A DNA stretch of 64,000 nucleotides, from positions 30,504,001 to 30,568,000 of the forward strand of contig OX467082.1 of NCBI GenBank assembly GCA_950106755.1, in the 5' to 3' direction. The stretch comes from Climacium dendroides (lineage: Eukaryota > Streptophyta > Bryopsida > Hypnales > Climaciaceae). The notes under the pieces were generated by a model that was given only the letters and a program-made list of their open reading frames with translations, was not told the DNA's origin and did no database searches. Shown piece after piece: positions 47,493 to 60,154 of the stretch (its first letter is position 1; each line of letters starts with the position of its first letter). Both the position numbers and the translations under genes were made by a program.

Positions 47493-48055
47493 GTTTGAAA
47501 CTTGGGTATCCATTGATATTGGAATTTTGAGATACTAGGATATTATTATTGTTACTAACAACCAATTCTTTTTTGGAAAGGGGTGGATTTTTTGTTCATA
47601 AGTTAAACAATTTTTTTTGAAGGAATATTTGGTGGTAGATTCTCTTAATTTCAATGAATTGCTCAATACAAATTCTATTATATCACTCTATTATGAATGA
47701 ATTAATATACTTTTAAATGAATATGTGTGTTTTCATCAACATTTTCTATGTTTCACATTGGTGGATGTAAATAGCTTCAGTATTCTTTTGGAGATGCCCA
47801 AAATGATGAGGGAAAAAACAATACTATCAACCCCTACTTTCTTATTACTTTAACTGTATACTTTGTTCTTATATTCCCTATGTATTTTGAAATCTTTTTT
47901 TATTGTCTTCAAATCTAATTGGCCAACATTACAAGACAAGCTACAACATGCATCCTTCCTCCCCCATTCTTTTGTCAAGTAGACTTATAATGAAGTATTA
48001 TCGATATGGCCAATTGAAAAGTCTACAATTTTACATGAAGGGCTACATGATTGTA

Positions 48056-48191
48056 AGGTAGGAGGTCCACGAACCGTCCCTATAAACCTATCTACATAAT
48101 CAATGACAATAATAGATTTTGCAAAAAGATGTCACTTATTCCTAGATAGAAGACGCATTTAGAGCCCTAGCAGTTTATAGACCTCCTACCT
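48056..48191. mobile_element. AGG-family miniature element, 136-bp short form
   Basis: The ends are AGGTAGGAGGTCCAC and TATAGACCTCCTACCT, inverted repeats matching at 13 of the first 15 bases, each bordered by TA (48054-48055 and 48192-48193). It shares only the termini with the 327-bp form, as expected of an internal-deletion derivative moved by the same transposase. Confidence 0.8.
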
Positions 48192-48193
48192 TA

Positions 48194-49888
48194 TAATGCA
48201 AATTAGAGAAGGTAGAATGTATGGTCTTTTCTAAAACAACATTCTAGAATATCATGTATACTTGTCACATTATAATTTATTGTAGCACACTTGGCATACT
48301 ATCATTCATTGTAAATGACAAAATTCAAATTAGGTCATAGTCATTTTTGAAGGACCTAGGGAGTTGGATACTAATTATTATAAGAAATACTACGTAGTAT
48401 TTACAATTGTGGTATAGATTGCAAAAACTCTATATTCTATGGTAGAAACACCTATAAACATCAATCTTTGTTCTCTAGCACCTAAAAATGTGCTAAAATG
48501 AACATTTCTTGACTCAAAAATCAACATGGTTTTTTAGATGTAACCAATGTGAGGTGAGGAGTTTTTTGAAGCAACTAAAGAGAGTTGAGGCATTTTGTGC
48601 TTTAAGGGTGTCTATTTCAAGGTGATTCTAGTATTACATACAGGCTATCCTATGCTCTCAACTTTGAAAATTTGTAAAATATTACTAAAGCATCAAAAAA
48701 TTACAAAACCACTTGGATTGCGATTCTCTTGAGTTTGCTAATAATCTCATCAAATTGTTTTAGTCACTTGACCTCTAAGGTAATGGGATCCGCAAAAGTG
48801 TTGCTTTTAGGTGTTTCTATCTTAACCTTGGAACATAGGTTTGGTTTCCATGGAAATCATCTTTTTTGGTACCATGTGATTCAATTGTTTAAAGTAAGAA
48901 AATGGAAGAGCGCATGTTGGAGATCAAACTCTTGTGCAAGACCTCTCCTTTTCACACAAAATTCCAAGGATGAACATTTGCACTTGTGTCTTACATACAA
49001 AGACTCTTTGGACACTTTTACGCTGCCACGTCCTTACAAGGTAACTTCCTTCTTGGATTTCAGAATGCACCTGAATGGTAAAAGTTAAAAGTTAGGAGAT
49101 GGGTATTGTCGGTATCTGGAGTGTACGAGGCAATAGCGATGGACCCAACGTTCCATGCTTTCTGTGGCAATTGTTTCCATCAAAATAATTATTTCCTCAA
49201 AAGCGTTACCTTCTGGCCGAAGCTGTTTGTGGGCAGCTTCTTTAAGGAAACACCAAAAGGACTTGTTCTTTGCAGTTTCTCATTTAAGTTAGTCTGAAGT
49301 TGACTGAGAAAATATCATAGATGTATCATAGCCCATGTGGAAATAGATTGCAAAACCACCCCAACTTCACAACACTCGTTTATTCACGTGGGCCTTAAAA
49401 CGTTGTTGCTCTTTCTGCTTCTTTCATGACAGAGAAATCACAGTACGGTAACTTACATCCATTTTCTGTCTGGAAAGAGAAATTAGCACTCTCATAGTCT
49501 CATTTGTCGAAAATTTATCGGATGTGTTCGTAAGAAGTTAAAGAACATGATAAGGTATGTGCACCTTATTGACCCCAACTACAACTGAGTATAGGTACTA
49601 TGATTGAATAAAAGTATTTTTATTAGGTCTTATTGGCAATTGAAAGAAGATTCCAATGTACTTTACCATGCATTATTTGGATACTATATGAATAAGTTAT
49701 GAATTTTTAAAGTTTTATCTCTAAGTGTACTAAAATCCAACACTAAATAGCTAGACTCTCATAGACTTTCATTTTTCAATTGTGTACATTTTGTTAATCG
49801 ATATTTAGGAAAATGTGACTCTTTTTGATTCAAATGTAGGTGTTGCTTTTGATGTAGTGTTGATTGTGGGTATAGTCTATATACCTTA
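48194..49888. other. Intergenic stretch with unrecognised open frames
   Basis: A plus-strand frame of about 110 codons lies between 48740 and 49088, and another of about 60 codons at 49106-49297, but neither shows motifs or a believable splice context. A few percent higher GC between 48770 and 49300 leaves room for a gene fragment. Confidence 0.3.
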
Positions 49889-50328
49889 AGGTAGCTGACT
49901 TCTTTCTAATTAGATATCCATTTTTACTAGTTTGGTTGCCATGTTTCTAATCAATTGTGGTGTAGGTGGCAATTCATATGGTTAGGTGATAGCTCACACA
50001 ACACAAATGTTCGGGAGGTGTACAATGAAAGCGCACAATGATCACAACATGCACATTGGAAGCCACAATTATCACTTATATTGAAGCATGGTTGATTTTG
50101 TCATTAGCCTCTGGTTGGAATTATAGTGACCTATATAACAAGAATAGGTTGAATAGAATCTTCACGAGAAAAATTCATGTTTATTTTTTTTTTGAGGGAA
50201 AAAAATGGAAAAAATGAAATCCTTTTGAAATCTATTTTTATAAGCAAGGAATTTTTTCCCTTCACCATACCCATACAATACAGATGTTGAATTTATTGCT
50301 TAAGTGGTTGGAAAGAGGTTGGCTACCT
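49889..50328. mobile_element. AGG-family element, 440 bp, TA duplication
   Basis: It begins TA-AGGTAGCTGACTTC and ends GAGGTTGGCTACCT-TA; the ends match inverted at 11 of 14 bases. The right half is homologous to 9600-9817 (GCTTAAGTGGTTGGAAA). It has no coding capacity. Confidence 0.7.
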
Positions 50329-50330
50329 TA

Positions 50331-51688
50331 ATTCCTTTGTTTTTGTCCAATGTGATAGGTTTTAAGGACATGTGTATCATCAGATAGGATTGGAGAAGGA
50401 TGTAGAAAGGATGTAGAATGGCTCGAGCATTATGAACTACCTCTACAATAATGCCATAAACTGTGCATAGGGTTGTTGAAAGAATTTGTTTGTACCTTTG
50501 TGGTGATTAACCTTTGTGAATGGTTTAAGAGTTGTGATTAAGTACAAGTGGTGATTGTAATGAGTGCTCTTTGGTCTTTAATGGATTTAGTAGGATTTTA
50601 AGCTAAAAGTGTCTTGCACTTAATCAAATCCAAGAAATTTTAATTCACAAAGGGTGGGGACTATATGGATCATTATTGCGTCATTTAAGGCATGATGTGG
50701 ATGCTATAAGGACTCAACTGAACATTCAAAGCATCCAACTAATTGCTTTTTGAACTCCTTTGGTCTATTTAAATGCATGTTCTACTTGCTAATTGTTGTT
50801 CCCTATGACCACAAATAGCAACCTACGCCTTATTTGCTTACGAAAATCGTTTCTAATTCATGAGAAGTCAAAAAATTCTAATAAAATTTGCAAATGAACT
50901 GTTCCTCAGTTCTCTTCAGACAAAAAAACGTGTGAAAATTTTTCACTTCTGGAGGGCTGTTTGCGCTTAGATGGACGCTTCTTGAACCTTCTACCTTATG
51001 CACTTGCGAAGAGCCCAAGACTGCTCAAAGAATCAGTGAAATTTATACTTAAATGTGATTACATAATATCTATCGATGTGCGGCTGCATTGTTGTAAAGC
51101 ATTGCAAGATTTTATTAAGAATATCACATTGGGTGCTTTACCCCACAGAAAGTCAACAGACTACTGCGTTGAATGCACACGCGTTGGCAGCATTGCAAAA
51201 ATCTCGTCATGGTGAGTGCACAGCAGTTGCTTTGACAGGGAGGCAGCCTTAATTGCGCTCACCATACAGTGCTGTACCGTACAATTCCATGGAAAAATTT
51301 CGTGGGGAGGAAGTCATGTCTCAACTCTAAAGGTGAGAAATTTGGGGGTTTCGATTTCTTTCCACTGTAGATTCGAATTTTCTTTCCGTCTCTCTCAATT
51401 GTGTCACTTGTACTCCCAGCGTTTGATTGATTGGAAATAGGTGAAGTCGCATACCGAAACCAACCGTATCTGAATTCAGTGTTCAAGATTGAAGGCTTTC
51501 TTTGTATTTCATTCTGAAGATTTTCAACACTTGACTGTTTCGTTTCAAGGCCGATTTGAAGGGGAAAATCGTGTTTGAAGGATAGGGACGTCGTCAACCT
51601 CGAACACTGTCCGAAGTGGCTATCAAAGGTAGTTACATAGTTCCTTCAAACTTGGTGAATTGCTTCGTCTGTGAATCTATTGTTTGAA
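50331..51688. other. 5' flank of the FAD monooxygenase gene
   Basis: An AGG-family right end (CTTCTACCT-TA, at about 50986-50999) preceded by AGATGGACGCTTCTTG shows that a partial miniature element lies within 1 kb of the gene. From about 51200 the composition becomes gene-like, probably promoter and leader. No TATA box or named element is identified. Confidence 0.35.
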
Positions 51689-51715
51689 ATGGCAGAACTC
51701 ATGGAAACGATGTGA
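51689..51715 (+). other. Short upstream open reading frame
   Basis: An eight-codon frame (MAELMETM, stop TGA) ends at 51715 and its stop overlaps the next ATG (51715) in a TGATG arrangement. If the transcript includes it, it could dampen translation from downstream starts. It is conditional on an unproven transcript start. Confidence 0.3.
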
Positions 51716-51789
51716 TGTACACGAATCTTGGAGTGGTACTAAACCCTAAATATTTGTATTTGTCGACGTCTCTAGAGGGGAGTGGGAGC

Positions 51790-54700
51790 ATGGATAGTTA
51801 TGGCGATCGGCTGCAGGGCACCCCACAACGCATTGAGGAGAAGATTGTGATTGTGGGTGGTGGCATTGGAGGCCTTGCCTGTGCTCTCGCTTTTCACAGG
51901 TACAAGATTACTTGAGAACTGAATTTGCTTTCAAAACATATATTGTATCCTTTTCAATTGGGCAACCTTTGAATTGGCATGGAAAGGAACCGTTGGCACT
52001 TTGTTTTGCAATGTTGAGCTGAATGTGTATAAAGGAGAGCTCCTCACCATCTTGAGAATATGCCTGAGTGAGTGAATACAATGAAACAGTTACGTTCTGA
52101 GAATTTCAGACCTAATTGAGATTGTGTGTGGGTACGTACCAGAGTTGGGCTGAAGGCTGTGGTACTAGAGCAATCAGACACCCTAAGAGCGCTGGGCACT
52201 TCTATCACTCTCTGGACGAACGCATTGCGCGTTCTCGATGTGCTTGGGATTGGTGAGCAGTTTCGGAACATGTACTGCAACATACTCGAGTATGTCCTCT
52301 GTTGCTAAACTACCCTTTCGAAATTGAGTGCAAATTGCTAAGTATACAACCATTGTAGGCTGTAAAATTTCATGAAGGGAAACAAGAGACGTCAGTAGAC
52401 TTCTCAAAGAATCTAACAGGGTTTTCAGTAAAATTAGACTGTCAAGAGTTTTCTTTGCATCACGAAGAAATTATTCTCCGTGATTCATGGGGAGGTCTCT
52501 CTATGGTCACAGTGGTTACACATGAGGTTTCTGTACGATCACTGTGAGCAGAGGGAGACTTCCCCATGAATCATGAGGAAGATTCGCTTTATATAGCTGT
52601 TTAAAAGCTCCTGAAACAGACTAATTTGATTGAAAACCTCGTAAGTATTCACTAATTCGCATTCTAATCTCTTCTTCACGATTGCACTTGCAGGTATGTG
52701 ATATTCAACCAAAGAGGGAAACGCATTGCAGGTTTGGTGCTGGCTGATTGTAAAGGAGGGTAAGAATGATTCTGACCTACTCTCAGATTTTCTGAGCTTC
52801 GATTTCATTGGATTGTCTGTGCGTTGTTTTCACCATAGATTCAGCTAAAAATCAGCCACTGGATGAATAAGACTCATTACCGGTAGATTGGGTATTTGTC
52901 GATGGAATCATCTAATTCGTTGGAGAATCATGTCTTGAAACAGACCGCATGAGATGCGTGCCGTGGAACGAAAAGTTCTTTTGGAAGCTCTGGCCAGCCA
53001 GTTACCTGAAGGAACCATTCGATTCAATTCCCGAGTGACGAGTATCAAGAAGTCTGAAAGCACCACTGGTGTCACGGAGATCCAGCTTCAGGATGGCTCC
53101 ATATATTCTGCTAAGGTTAGTTGAGCCAGATTTCATAATTCCGAACTAGGAAAATTCGGTATCTGGAGCATTTTATCATTTTCTATGAACAGTTGAAGTT
53201 ATAAATCATAAGTCATAAGTTACCTTCGATTCATAGCATCTGACTTCTTGAGCAGATAGGTAGATACCTGATGCTTGACTCCTACTAACGTACTACTTTT
53301 GCAAAGTAGTACGTAGTTTCCCTGTTTACACTTTTGTTCACTCAGTGCCCTCTGCCATATGAATGTGCCCTTCAAACACAAATTCACCTCCAACTGAATG
53401 TTGGAATTTGCACTCAATAACCACGATATCACATAAGATGGTTTTATCATTGCACCAATACAGCATTGACGTGTTTGCGTTTCTGCTTCCTGATGACAGT
53501 TGCGTGGATTGTGTACTTACTAGTTTATGACGGTGCCGTGGATGCAGGTTGTGCTCGGATTTGATGGTCAAAACTCTGTCATAGCATCGCGGATGGGGCT
53601 TGAGAAGCCACTACCAGTTGGGCAAGTGGGGATCCGTGGCATGGCAGTCTTTAAGGACGGCCACAAGTTTGAAGAGAAAACTCATTACTCCGTAGGAAAA
53701 GGAATCCGCACAGCGATCGTTCCTTCCAGCGCCACCAAAATCTACTGGTTTGTTCTCTGGAACGATTCTTCGGAAGGTAAGAGTAGTGGCATTTAACCCT
53801 AATTGAGCCTCATAGTGTTCTTCAATGACCATCCAGTTATGGAACCTTCGTTTCGAGCTTGTGGGAATAGAAAGAAAATCGTTATACCTAGAATTCAACA
53901 ATACTCTCAAACTAGAGCGTCCTAAACCTCTAGTTTGAGCGTATTGTTAAATCTTCTAAGGATTTAGGACGTCTTGCAAATAAGATTTGTAGTATGTAGC
54001 GAGTTTCCATTCTTAATCTCATTAGCAAACAGAACAGTGGTATCTTCATCATCATTTGTCCACTATCTGAGTCTATGCGTTCTTGAAGCGGCTCATCCGT
54101 CACCCTTCAGTGCAGATTATGGCTTATTTGGTTGTAACCACTTTAGGATTATTATCAACATTCTTGCTATTCCCATAGATTGGAATACATGAGCACCTTT
54201 TCTTCAGACGAGGAAGATGCAAGAGTATCTACAGAGATTTTGCCTGTGATGATATTATTGTCAAACCGTGACTCCTCCGGTCCTCATCCACTTGCACTCA
54301 TCCTGAGTTCAAAATCAGGATATATACCAATCATCCTCCCATGTGCGTTTCTTTTTTAGGTTTTCAGGAGACCACCCCGGAGCAGCTGAAGGAGGAGGCT
54401 TTGGAGCGTGTCCAGGTTTTCCAATCTTCCGACATGCCATTGTGCATCCACAACACACCTCTGGGGAATTTCACCAAAAACTCCATCCGCCATCGGTTGA
54501 ACACCGCCCCTCCTTCTTCTCAAGTGTCTGGCGGTGTGACTCTCGCAGGCGATGCGTCCCACCCGACCACTCCGAACATGGGCCAAGGTGGATGCATGGC
54601 TCTGGAAGATGCCATCTTGCTCACCCAGAAACTCTACCCTGTCCTAACGGAAGAAGCTCCAGCAGCGGAACGGGCTCAATTGGGGTTACCAGAACATGAG

Positions 54701-54925
54701 AGAATACACAAGGCGCTGGTGGAGTTTCAGCAAGAGCGACACGACAGAACGTACTCACTTTCGGTTCGATCTTACAAAGCAGGCAGCGTTATGCAGTCTG
54801 GATGGTCGCTGGTGTGCCTGTTCAGGGATTGGTGGCTGCTTCCCAAGAGCTTGAACACGGAGACCTTTCTGGATCACACCTTGTTCGATGTGGGGAAATT
54901 GCCTGCTGCTGCCACCGCATCATGA
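51790..54925 (+). CDS. MO1: FAD-dependent monooxygenase of the MO1/CTF2 (salicylate-hydroxylase-like) family, six exons
   Basis: Exons: 51790-51899, 52143-52289, 52694-52759, 52944-53115, 53548-53776, 54360-54925; all borders are GT-AG and phases agree, giving 429 residues. The dinucleotide-binding motif is at 19-30 ([12 protein letters not shown]) with the ribose-binding Glu at 46 (VVLEQ). Other family marks are [18 protein letters not shown] (about 51-68), [15 protein letters not shown] (about 110-124), the DG motif (FDGQNS, Asp171) and the GD/HP motif ([17 protein letters not shown], Asp306). This is the class A flavoprotein hydroxylase fold, using NAD(P)H and oxygen to hydroxylate small, usually aromatic substrates; the plant MO1/CTF2 substrate is unknown to me. 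No transit peptide is obvious with this start, so a cytosolic enzyme is likely. An ATG at 51715 in the same frame would add 25 residues. No key residue is missing. Confidence 0.93.
52482..52572 (+). repeat. Hairpin in intron 2 of the monooxygenase gene
   Basis: GATTCATGGGGAGGTCTCTC and the following 13 bases pair with the end of the interval (GGGAGACTTCCCCATGAATC) over 33 positions with four mismatches, leaving a loop of about 25 nt. Size, stem length and mismatch pattern are like a plant miRNA precursor or a tiny inverted-repeat element. There is no evidence of processing. Confidence 0.55.
53897..53948 (+). repeat. Hairpin in intron 5 of the monooxygenase gene
   Basis: AACAATACTCTCAAACTAGA and CTCTAGTTTGAGCGTATTGT are near-perfect inverted repeats (20 of 21 positions) around a ten-base loop. 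A second pair, GCGTCCTAAACC and GGATTTAGGACG, overlaps it. A smaller perfect 12-bp stem (ACGTACTACTTT) lies in intron 4 near 53287-53313. Confidence 0.6.
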
Positions 54926-55954
54926 AACCAGTCACTTGCTGTTAGCTATCTCAGATCTGTAACGTACTGTACATCGATGCAATCAGCTCAGAGTGCAGCT
55001 GAGGCATACTGTATATTCACTCAGTAAGAATTGAAAGTTTCAATGTATTGTATTGTTAAGTATAAGAATGTGCAAGGCATATTACTGTTACCGAGATGGC
55101 ATCGTTTTCCTGCGCTTACGTAAGTATATGGAGAAATTCTGATTTTTTTTGTTTGTGTGTATAGGATGCATGAATGTTGATGGAACTGGCAATCCAAGTA
55201 GATCAGATTGGGAATATTTGGATGCTGGAAAGAACAAGTTTGAAGCGTGGATGGCTGGATTGGTTCGGTAAGAATCAAATTAACCAACCTAGCGACCTGT
55301 GGGTTGAGGTATTGTATGAAGGAATAGTTGTGAATTACGATCCTTGCAAATTGAACTGATTCAATCAGCTCAAATTTCTCTCAGAAGTCATAGAGGTCTT
55401 CACGAGGAGGCAGCAAGGGTAGCACTTGTAATGTACGTCCTCACGAGCGGAGAGGCGAACATGGCCAATCTCAAGTCAAGAAAATCTAAGGGAGTTTAGA
55501 CCCCCTCATTGTGTGTTTGTAAGAGTTATTGTAAAAGTCATAACATGTTTATCGACCTTGTGTTTTAACTTTCAAGTCATCCCATGTTTTGACCTTGGGA
55601 GGACACTAAGATCCAAAAAGTGGTCAATGAATGAATTTTAAGATTATTGTGGAAATAAAGAATGTACCTATTCATATATAAATTGTAATACCTCCATACC
55701 AAAATGATCTTTTGCAGACAAAATGTTCAAGATCAAGGCTAAAAATAAAATTTTAAAAACCAATTTTGCACTATAAGTAGAGTTTGGTGTATTCCTAATA
55801 TTTTTGAAATTGAGTTTCAAAGCCCTTTTTAAAGTGTAGTTTTGGAATATTGAAAAGTAGATTTTTGGAGTCATTTTCAAGGAGCACCACTAATCAATTA
55901 GTTATTGAGTGTGAAGTTGTTATTTTGTAGGCATTTAGTATATATATGAGACTA
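54926..55954 (+). other. 3' flank of the monooxygenase gene and intergenic stretch
   Basis: The first 200-300 bases are likely 3' untranslated region. The remainder is AT-rich without a supported gene. Confidence 0.4.
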
Positions 55955-56110
55955 TTTGTAGACCTTTGTTCCACCTCTCAGAGCTTCATCTCCTTCAATT
56001 AGGTAATATTCAAAGAGACGCAAAATAGGAAGATTATTTTAGGATAAAAATTTAAAGCCAACAGAAAGATCATTTTGGGATAGAGGGAGTATCATTTTGG
56101 CAAAGTGCTT
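55955..56110 (+). repeat. Dispersed repeat related to 40830-41110
   Basis: Same orientation and shared blocks: GACCTTTGTTCCACCTCTCA, CATCTCCTTCAATTAGGTAA, TATTCAAAGAGACGCAAAA and AGATCATTTTGGGATA. This copy lacks the ~150-bp middle segment of the other. Confidence 0.65.
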
Positions 56111-56696
56111 TAGTAGTAGGTTTTGTTCTCTCAAGGTTAATTCCCTTGAATCACAATTACAATAGTACTAGTATTCAATATAGATGCAATTTGGCAAGTA
56201 AAGAGTTGGAAACTCCACATACTCTATGGAACAAGTCACAAAATCATGGTGATTGGAGTTGACTATAACCACACTTGAATTTTAGAATAAGCCTATTATT
56301 GTATTAGTAGAGTCAAAATTAAATTATAGTCCTAAACAAAAAATGGTTGCTTTCTATAAAAAATTACAAAGTATTTTAATTATCACCGTAGCATAGATTA
56401 TGCTTCCAAGGAGGTTTGTCAACCACCAAAAGATCATGGTGCAAGAGGGAATGATTTGGTGCTTTAGGGGTAGAATAGTTTATAGCTTGATAAGAATGCA
56501 AACAAAATCCTTCACTCTTGCAAGTTTTTTTACTTCTCATTTCAACATGAATAGAGAATTGTGCACAAAAGTATAAAGTATCAAGTGACTAATTAAGGTA
56601 GTCACATGACTAGAAGAATAAATAAAAATTGTTTTTTTGTTAAATTGGATGCACTTCATCCTTTTTCATGTGACTCTTGAAGTAATTACTAGTAGA

Positions 56697-56818
56697 AACA
56701 TGGTTCTTGTAGACTTGATGTTGCAATCTATCCCGAGTCAAGTTCATTATAAAATGACAAACTTTGATTCACAATGGGTCTTAGTGTCAAGTCTATCAAG
56801 TCCATGTTTCTATTAGTG
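56697..56818. mobile_element. CACTA-like miniature element, ~122 bp
   Basis: The left end TACTAGTAGAAACATGG and the right end CCATGTTTCTATTAGTG are inverted repeats, continued by TAGACTTGATG / CTATCAAGTC pairing. It shares its ends with 37950-38069. A target duplication is not clear (TAA on both sides is possible with a one-base shift). Confidence 0.6.
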
Positions 56819-56819
56819 T

Positions 56820-59778
56820 AAGCTTTTGAAAAAGTTCATCATCCATTGGATCTTCATGTTTAGGGAAAAACGCTAGTTAGTCCTTTGTTAGCTTAGTGGT
56901 GCCTTTGGAAAAACAACCAATTGGAGTGTGAAAATGGAAGATTCAAAACTAGACAAAAAATTGTTAGAATTGACAACCAATTGGTGTGCAAAATAAGAAG
57001 TGGATATGTACTTGCCACTTTCACGAAATTGTCACATTTTAGCCGCTTGTCATTTCAAATCCAAGGCAACTAATATATGGATTGCTACAAGTAGGTATGT
57101 TCTTGAACAAGGTTGGTATTGCTTTAGAATTGTCCATTGGGGACTTAGAGTGCTTGGATAGGACAAAGATGGATATTGCTTTAAGTTTGGTGAGGCAACC
57201 AGCTCATGCTCCGTCATCCATGTGTACCCGATGTGATGGAATTTGGTGTTTAGTTTCAAAAGCATCATGTCTTTGAAAGAAGAGGATTGTGACCTAAATT
57301 TCAAATTTGATGTTGAAGAAAAGTGGTTGGTCACAATTCAGTATTGGAGGAAATGAACCAAGAGTTTTTGACAAGAACAAAATGCAACCGTTGTCCTTGG
57401 AGAAGAAAAAAACTAGCCTCCTATAAAGAAGAGGTAAATTACTAGGGAAGCTCTCAAAACTTCCCAATTAAAGGAGTTCATATAACTTTAGTATGGCCTG
57501 TTGCAGCCCTCGTAGGATAAGGAATAGAATAGTATGTTTAGAGAATGCCTTGTGTTTGGAAAGAAGTAGTGAATTGTGTAAGTTTTGGATTTCAATGAAA
57601 ATTTGTAAGTATATTATTCTTCCTTTTTATTTCAAAATTATATGATATGCTTCATTTAGAGTTGGAATGCAAAAGTTATACTTGATGGAGTGATGAAAGG
57701 TCAACTATCAATAAGATTTGAAGGCAATAGTTTTGAGGGCTTGTAGAATTTTGGTTATAATATTTTGATTTCAAAATTTAAGTAAGTTGTGTATAAAATT
57801 ATAGCTCTTACTTTGGAGTTGAGATGAAAAAGTTAAGGGTTGGAGAATGAGAGGGTGAAGAGCTACTATCCAATCTAGGACTTCAAAAATGTTTCAACTT
57901 TGACAAAGTGCACAAATAAGTTTTCTAGCTTTTAAAACTAATATTTAAAGAACATATAGATGACGTAATCAAATTTTTATAGAGATATGAGACAATGAAT
58001 TTGGAATTTTTATAAGACTAAAGCATTCTTTCAAGTAAAGGGATGTACAGTTGTTGCCAAAGTTGAGAGTGTGGATTGTATCAAGCCATAAAACAAGAAC
58101 AATATTTTCTTTGCTTTTAAAATTTGGAGTGTGTACTACATTTTGTTATCTTTTTAGGAAGCTAAAGAATTCTTGATTTGAAGTCTTCATGTGACTATGA
58201 CATTCATTTGAAATCTAACTATATTTGCAAGGGTTTGAAAAGGGTATAAGGTGTTTCATGCAACCTACATAGTATAGCAAAAGACCTATATAGTAATTAT
58301 ACATGGATTATATAAATATGAGTACTCTTAACCTAAATGTATATTTTTAATTTAAAAATTAAAATAAATAATATATTTCCAAAATTATAGTAATCATTTT
58401 TTTTATTAAAATAATAATATATTATACAAGTAGTGATATGTGGTATATATATGTTACATATGAAGTTGTATACACATATATACAAAGTTTATATATTTAT
58501 TATTATATGATATTTTATACAACAAACGACATTTTTGTTCTATCTTGAGGTGGTACACCTTACCATTCATATTATAACATTTCCTTGTACTTTGGAATGA
58601 ATCTGATTGCAGCTAGAAACTAAGAGTTTTTCCAAAATAAAGGCCCTTCAATCCAATATTGTATCTGTATTTCATATCCTAGAGCATTAAATCCTAATCT
58701 TTTTCATAGCCGAGATCATCGTTTGAGACAATGATCAACATCTATTGTTTATTTTTTAATTGGAGATCAATGGTATTGGAGAGGGGGGGAATTTTTTTTG
58801 AATTGAGATCAATATATAGCTTTGAATTTTTTTCATTCAAAGGGAGAAAATTGCATAAACAAGAGTTGTTTGCATCTTTTGGGTGTATAGTTTGTACATA
58901 GAGAATGTTTGGCTATAGTTTTGCTCCACATGTGTAGTGTGTAGGTTTTAGAAAAGTATAGGGGTATAATCAATTTCAATTTTTGTTCTTGTAGGTGACC
59001 ATATGTTGTACAAGCATTAGTAAGTATAAAATATCTTGAAGTTTTATGAGAAAGAAGGAGCTTGTATATTTCATATGTTGCTTTGTTTTGTCTCTAATTT
59101 CTAAGGCCTTTAATTTGTGGTTTTGTGCTCTAAAGTAGTACATGTAATCATGTATCTATTTGGTTAAAGTTGCAAAGATGGCTTAGAGTAGTGGGACATT
59201 TGATCAATATATGTTCAACATGATACTTTTTGAAGAGTTTTTTCTCCCCAAAACAACACCAATGGTTTTTCTCCAAATGACATGTTTTTTTTTGAGGCAA
59301 GACACTTCATAAAATTGATGAAAATGATGTTTCTAATACTTTGATGGTTGTGGATGGGTTGCGCTTACAAAGAGGAATGAATGCAACTAGAAAAGAGGCA
59401 AGATCGACTTGTTTGAAGACTAGTATTGATAGGAACTTATAGGCTCTGAAAGAGGCTATAAGAAGTCAATGACTTTGTAGATGATGAAGATTATATGCAA
59501 ATAAGCTTCTATAAGTTGTCAATATGATAAAGAAACCATATCATTCTTTGCATTGCATGTTAGTTGATGGACACCATACCAAAGTTTACTAATGAACTTT
59601 CATATATTGTCACCATAAAAAAACATTTAACTCTTTATATGGAAAATAATATGTCTTTAGATTCAAGGACCATTGTAATTAAAGCAATGACTTCATATAA
59701 ATACACTAATGTAAGTGCTAGTAATTCAACCAATCATTTTGTGGGACTTGAGATTCTTTTCTTTTCAACTACATAAAT
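56820..59778. other. AT-rich gene desert
   Basis: There is no supported gene. The stretch 58300-58520 is extremely AT-rich (TATATA and AATAATA runs). Short frames at 57050-57340 on both strands lack motifs. Confidence 0.45.
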
Positions 59779-59781
59779 ATT

Positions 59782-59996
59782 CACTACAAGAGAAAGTCGT
59801 CCTAATTGACAGAAATCAACCCCTCCTAACCTATAGAAATTTGACAAGTTTCTATCAATTAGGACAAAAAACTGTTCGAATTGACAGAAAATTGTCCAAA
59901 TTGACAAAAATCTGTCAATTTTTTGTCAATTAGGAGGGGCAAATTTCTGTCAATTAGGACGACTTTTTGTCAATTTGGACAGGTTTTCTTGTAGTG
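59782..59996. mobile_element. CACTA miniature element, 215 bp, ATT duplication
   Basis: It begins CACTACAAGAGAAAG and ends TTTTCTTGTAGTG, with ATT on both sides (59779-59781 and 59997-59999). The interior is filled with direct and inverted copies of an AATTGACAGAAA or TCCWAATTGACA motif, as in the element at 62420. It has no coding capacity. Confidence 0.92.
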
Positions 59997-60154
59997 ATTG
60001 ATTATTCTATTATTACATTAGAAAAAAATTGAACCCACAAAGAAGTCTTGAGTTTTCTTACTAATTTTTATACTAATTGAATGAATAAGAAGGTGGCCAC
60101 GTCCTCATTAGGACCACCACTTGGTGTGTGCTCCATTCCTCATGATGGAACCAT

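Noticed and set aside
48729..49088. 119-codon plus-strand frame
   Set aside because: No conserved motif, no splice context, and residue composition typical of chance frames.
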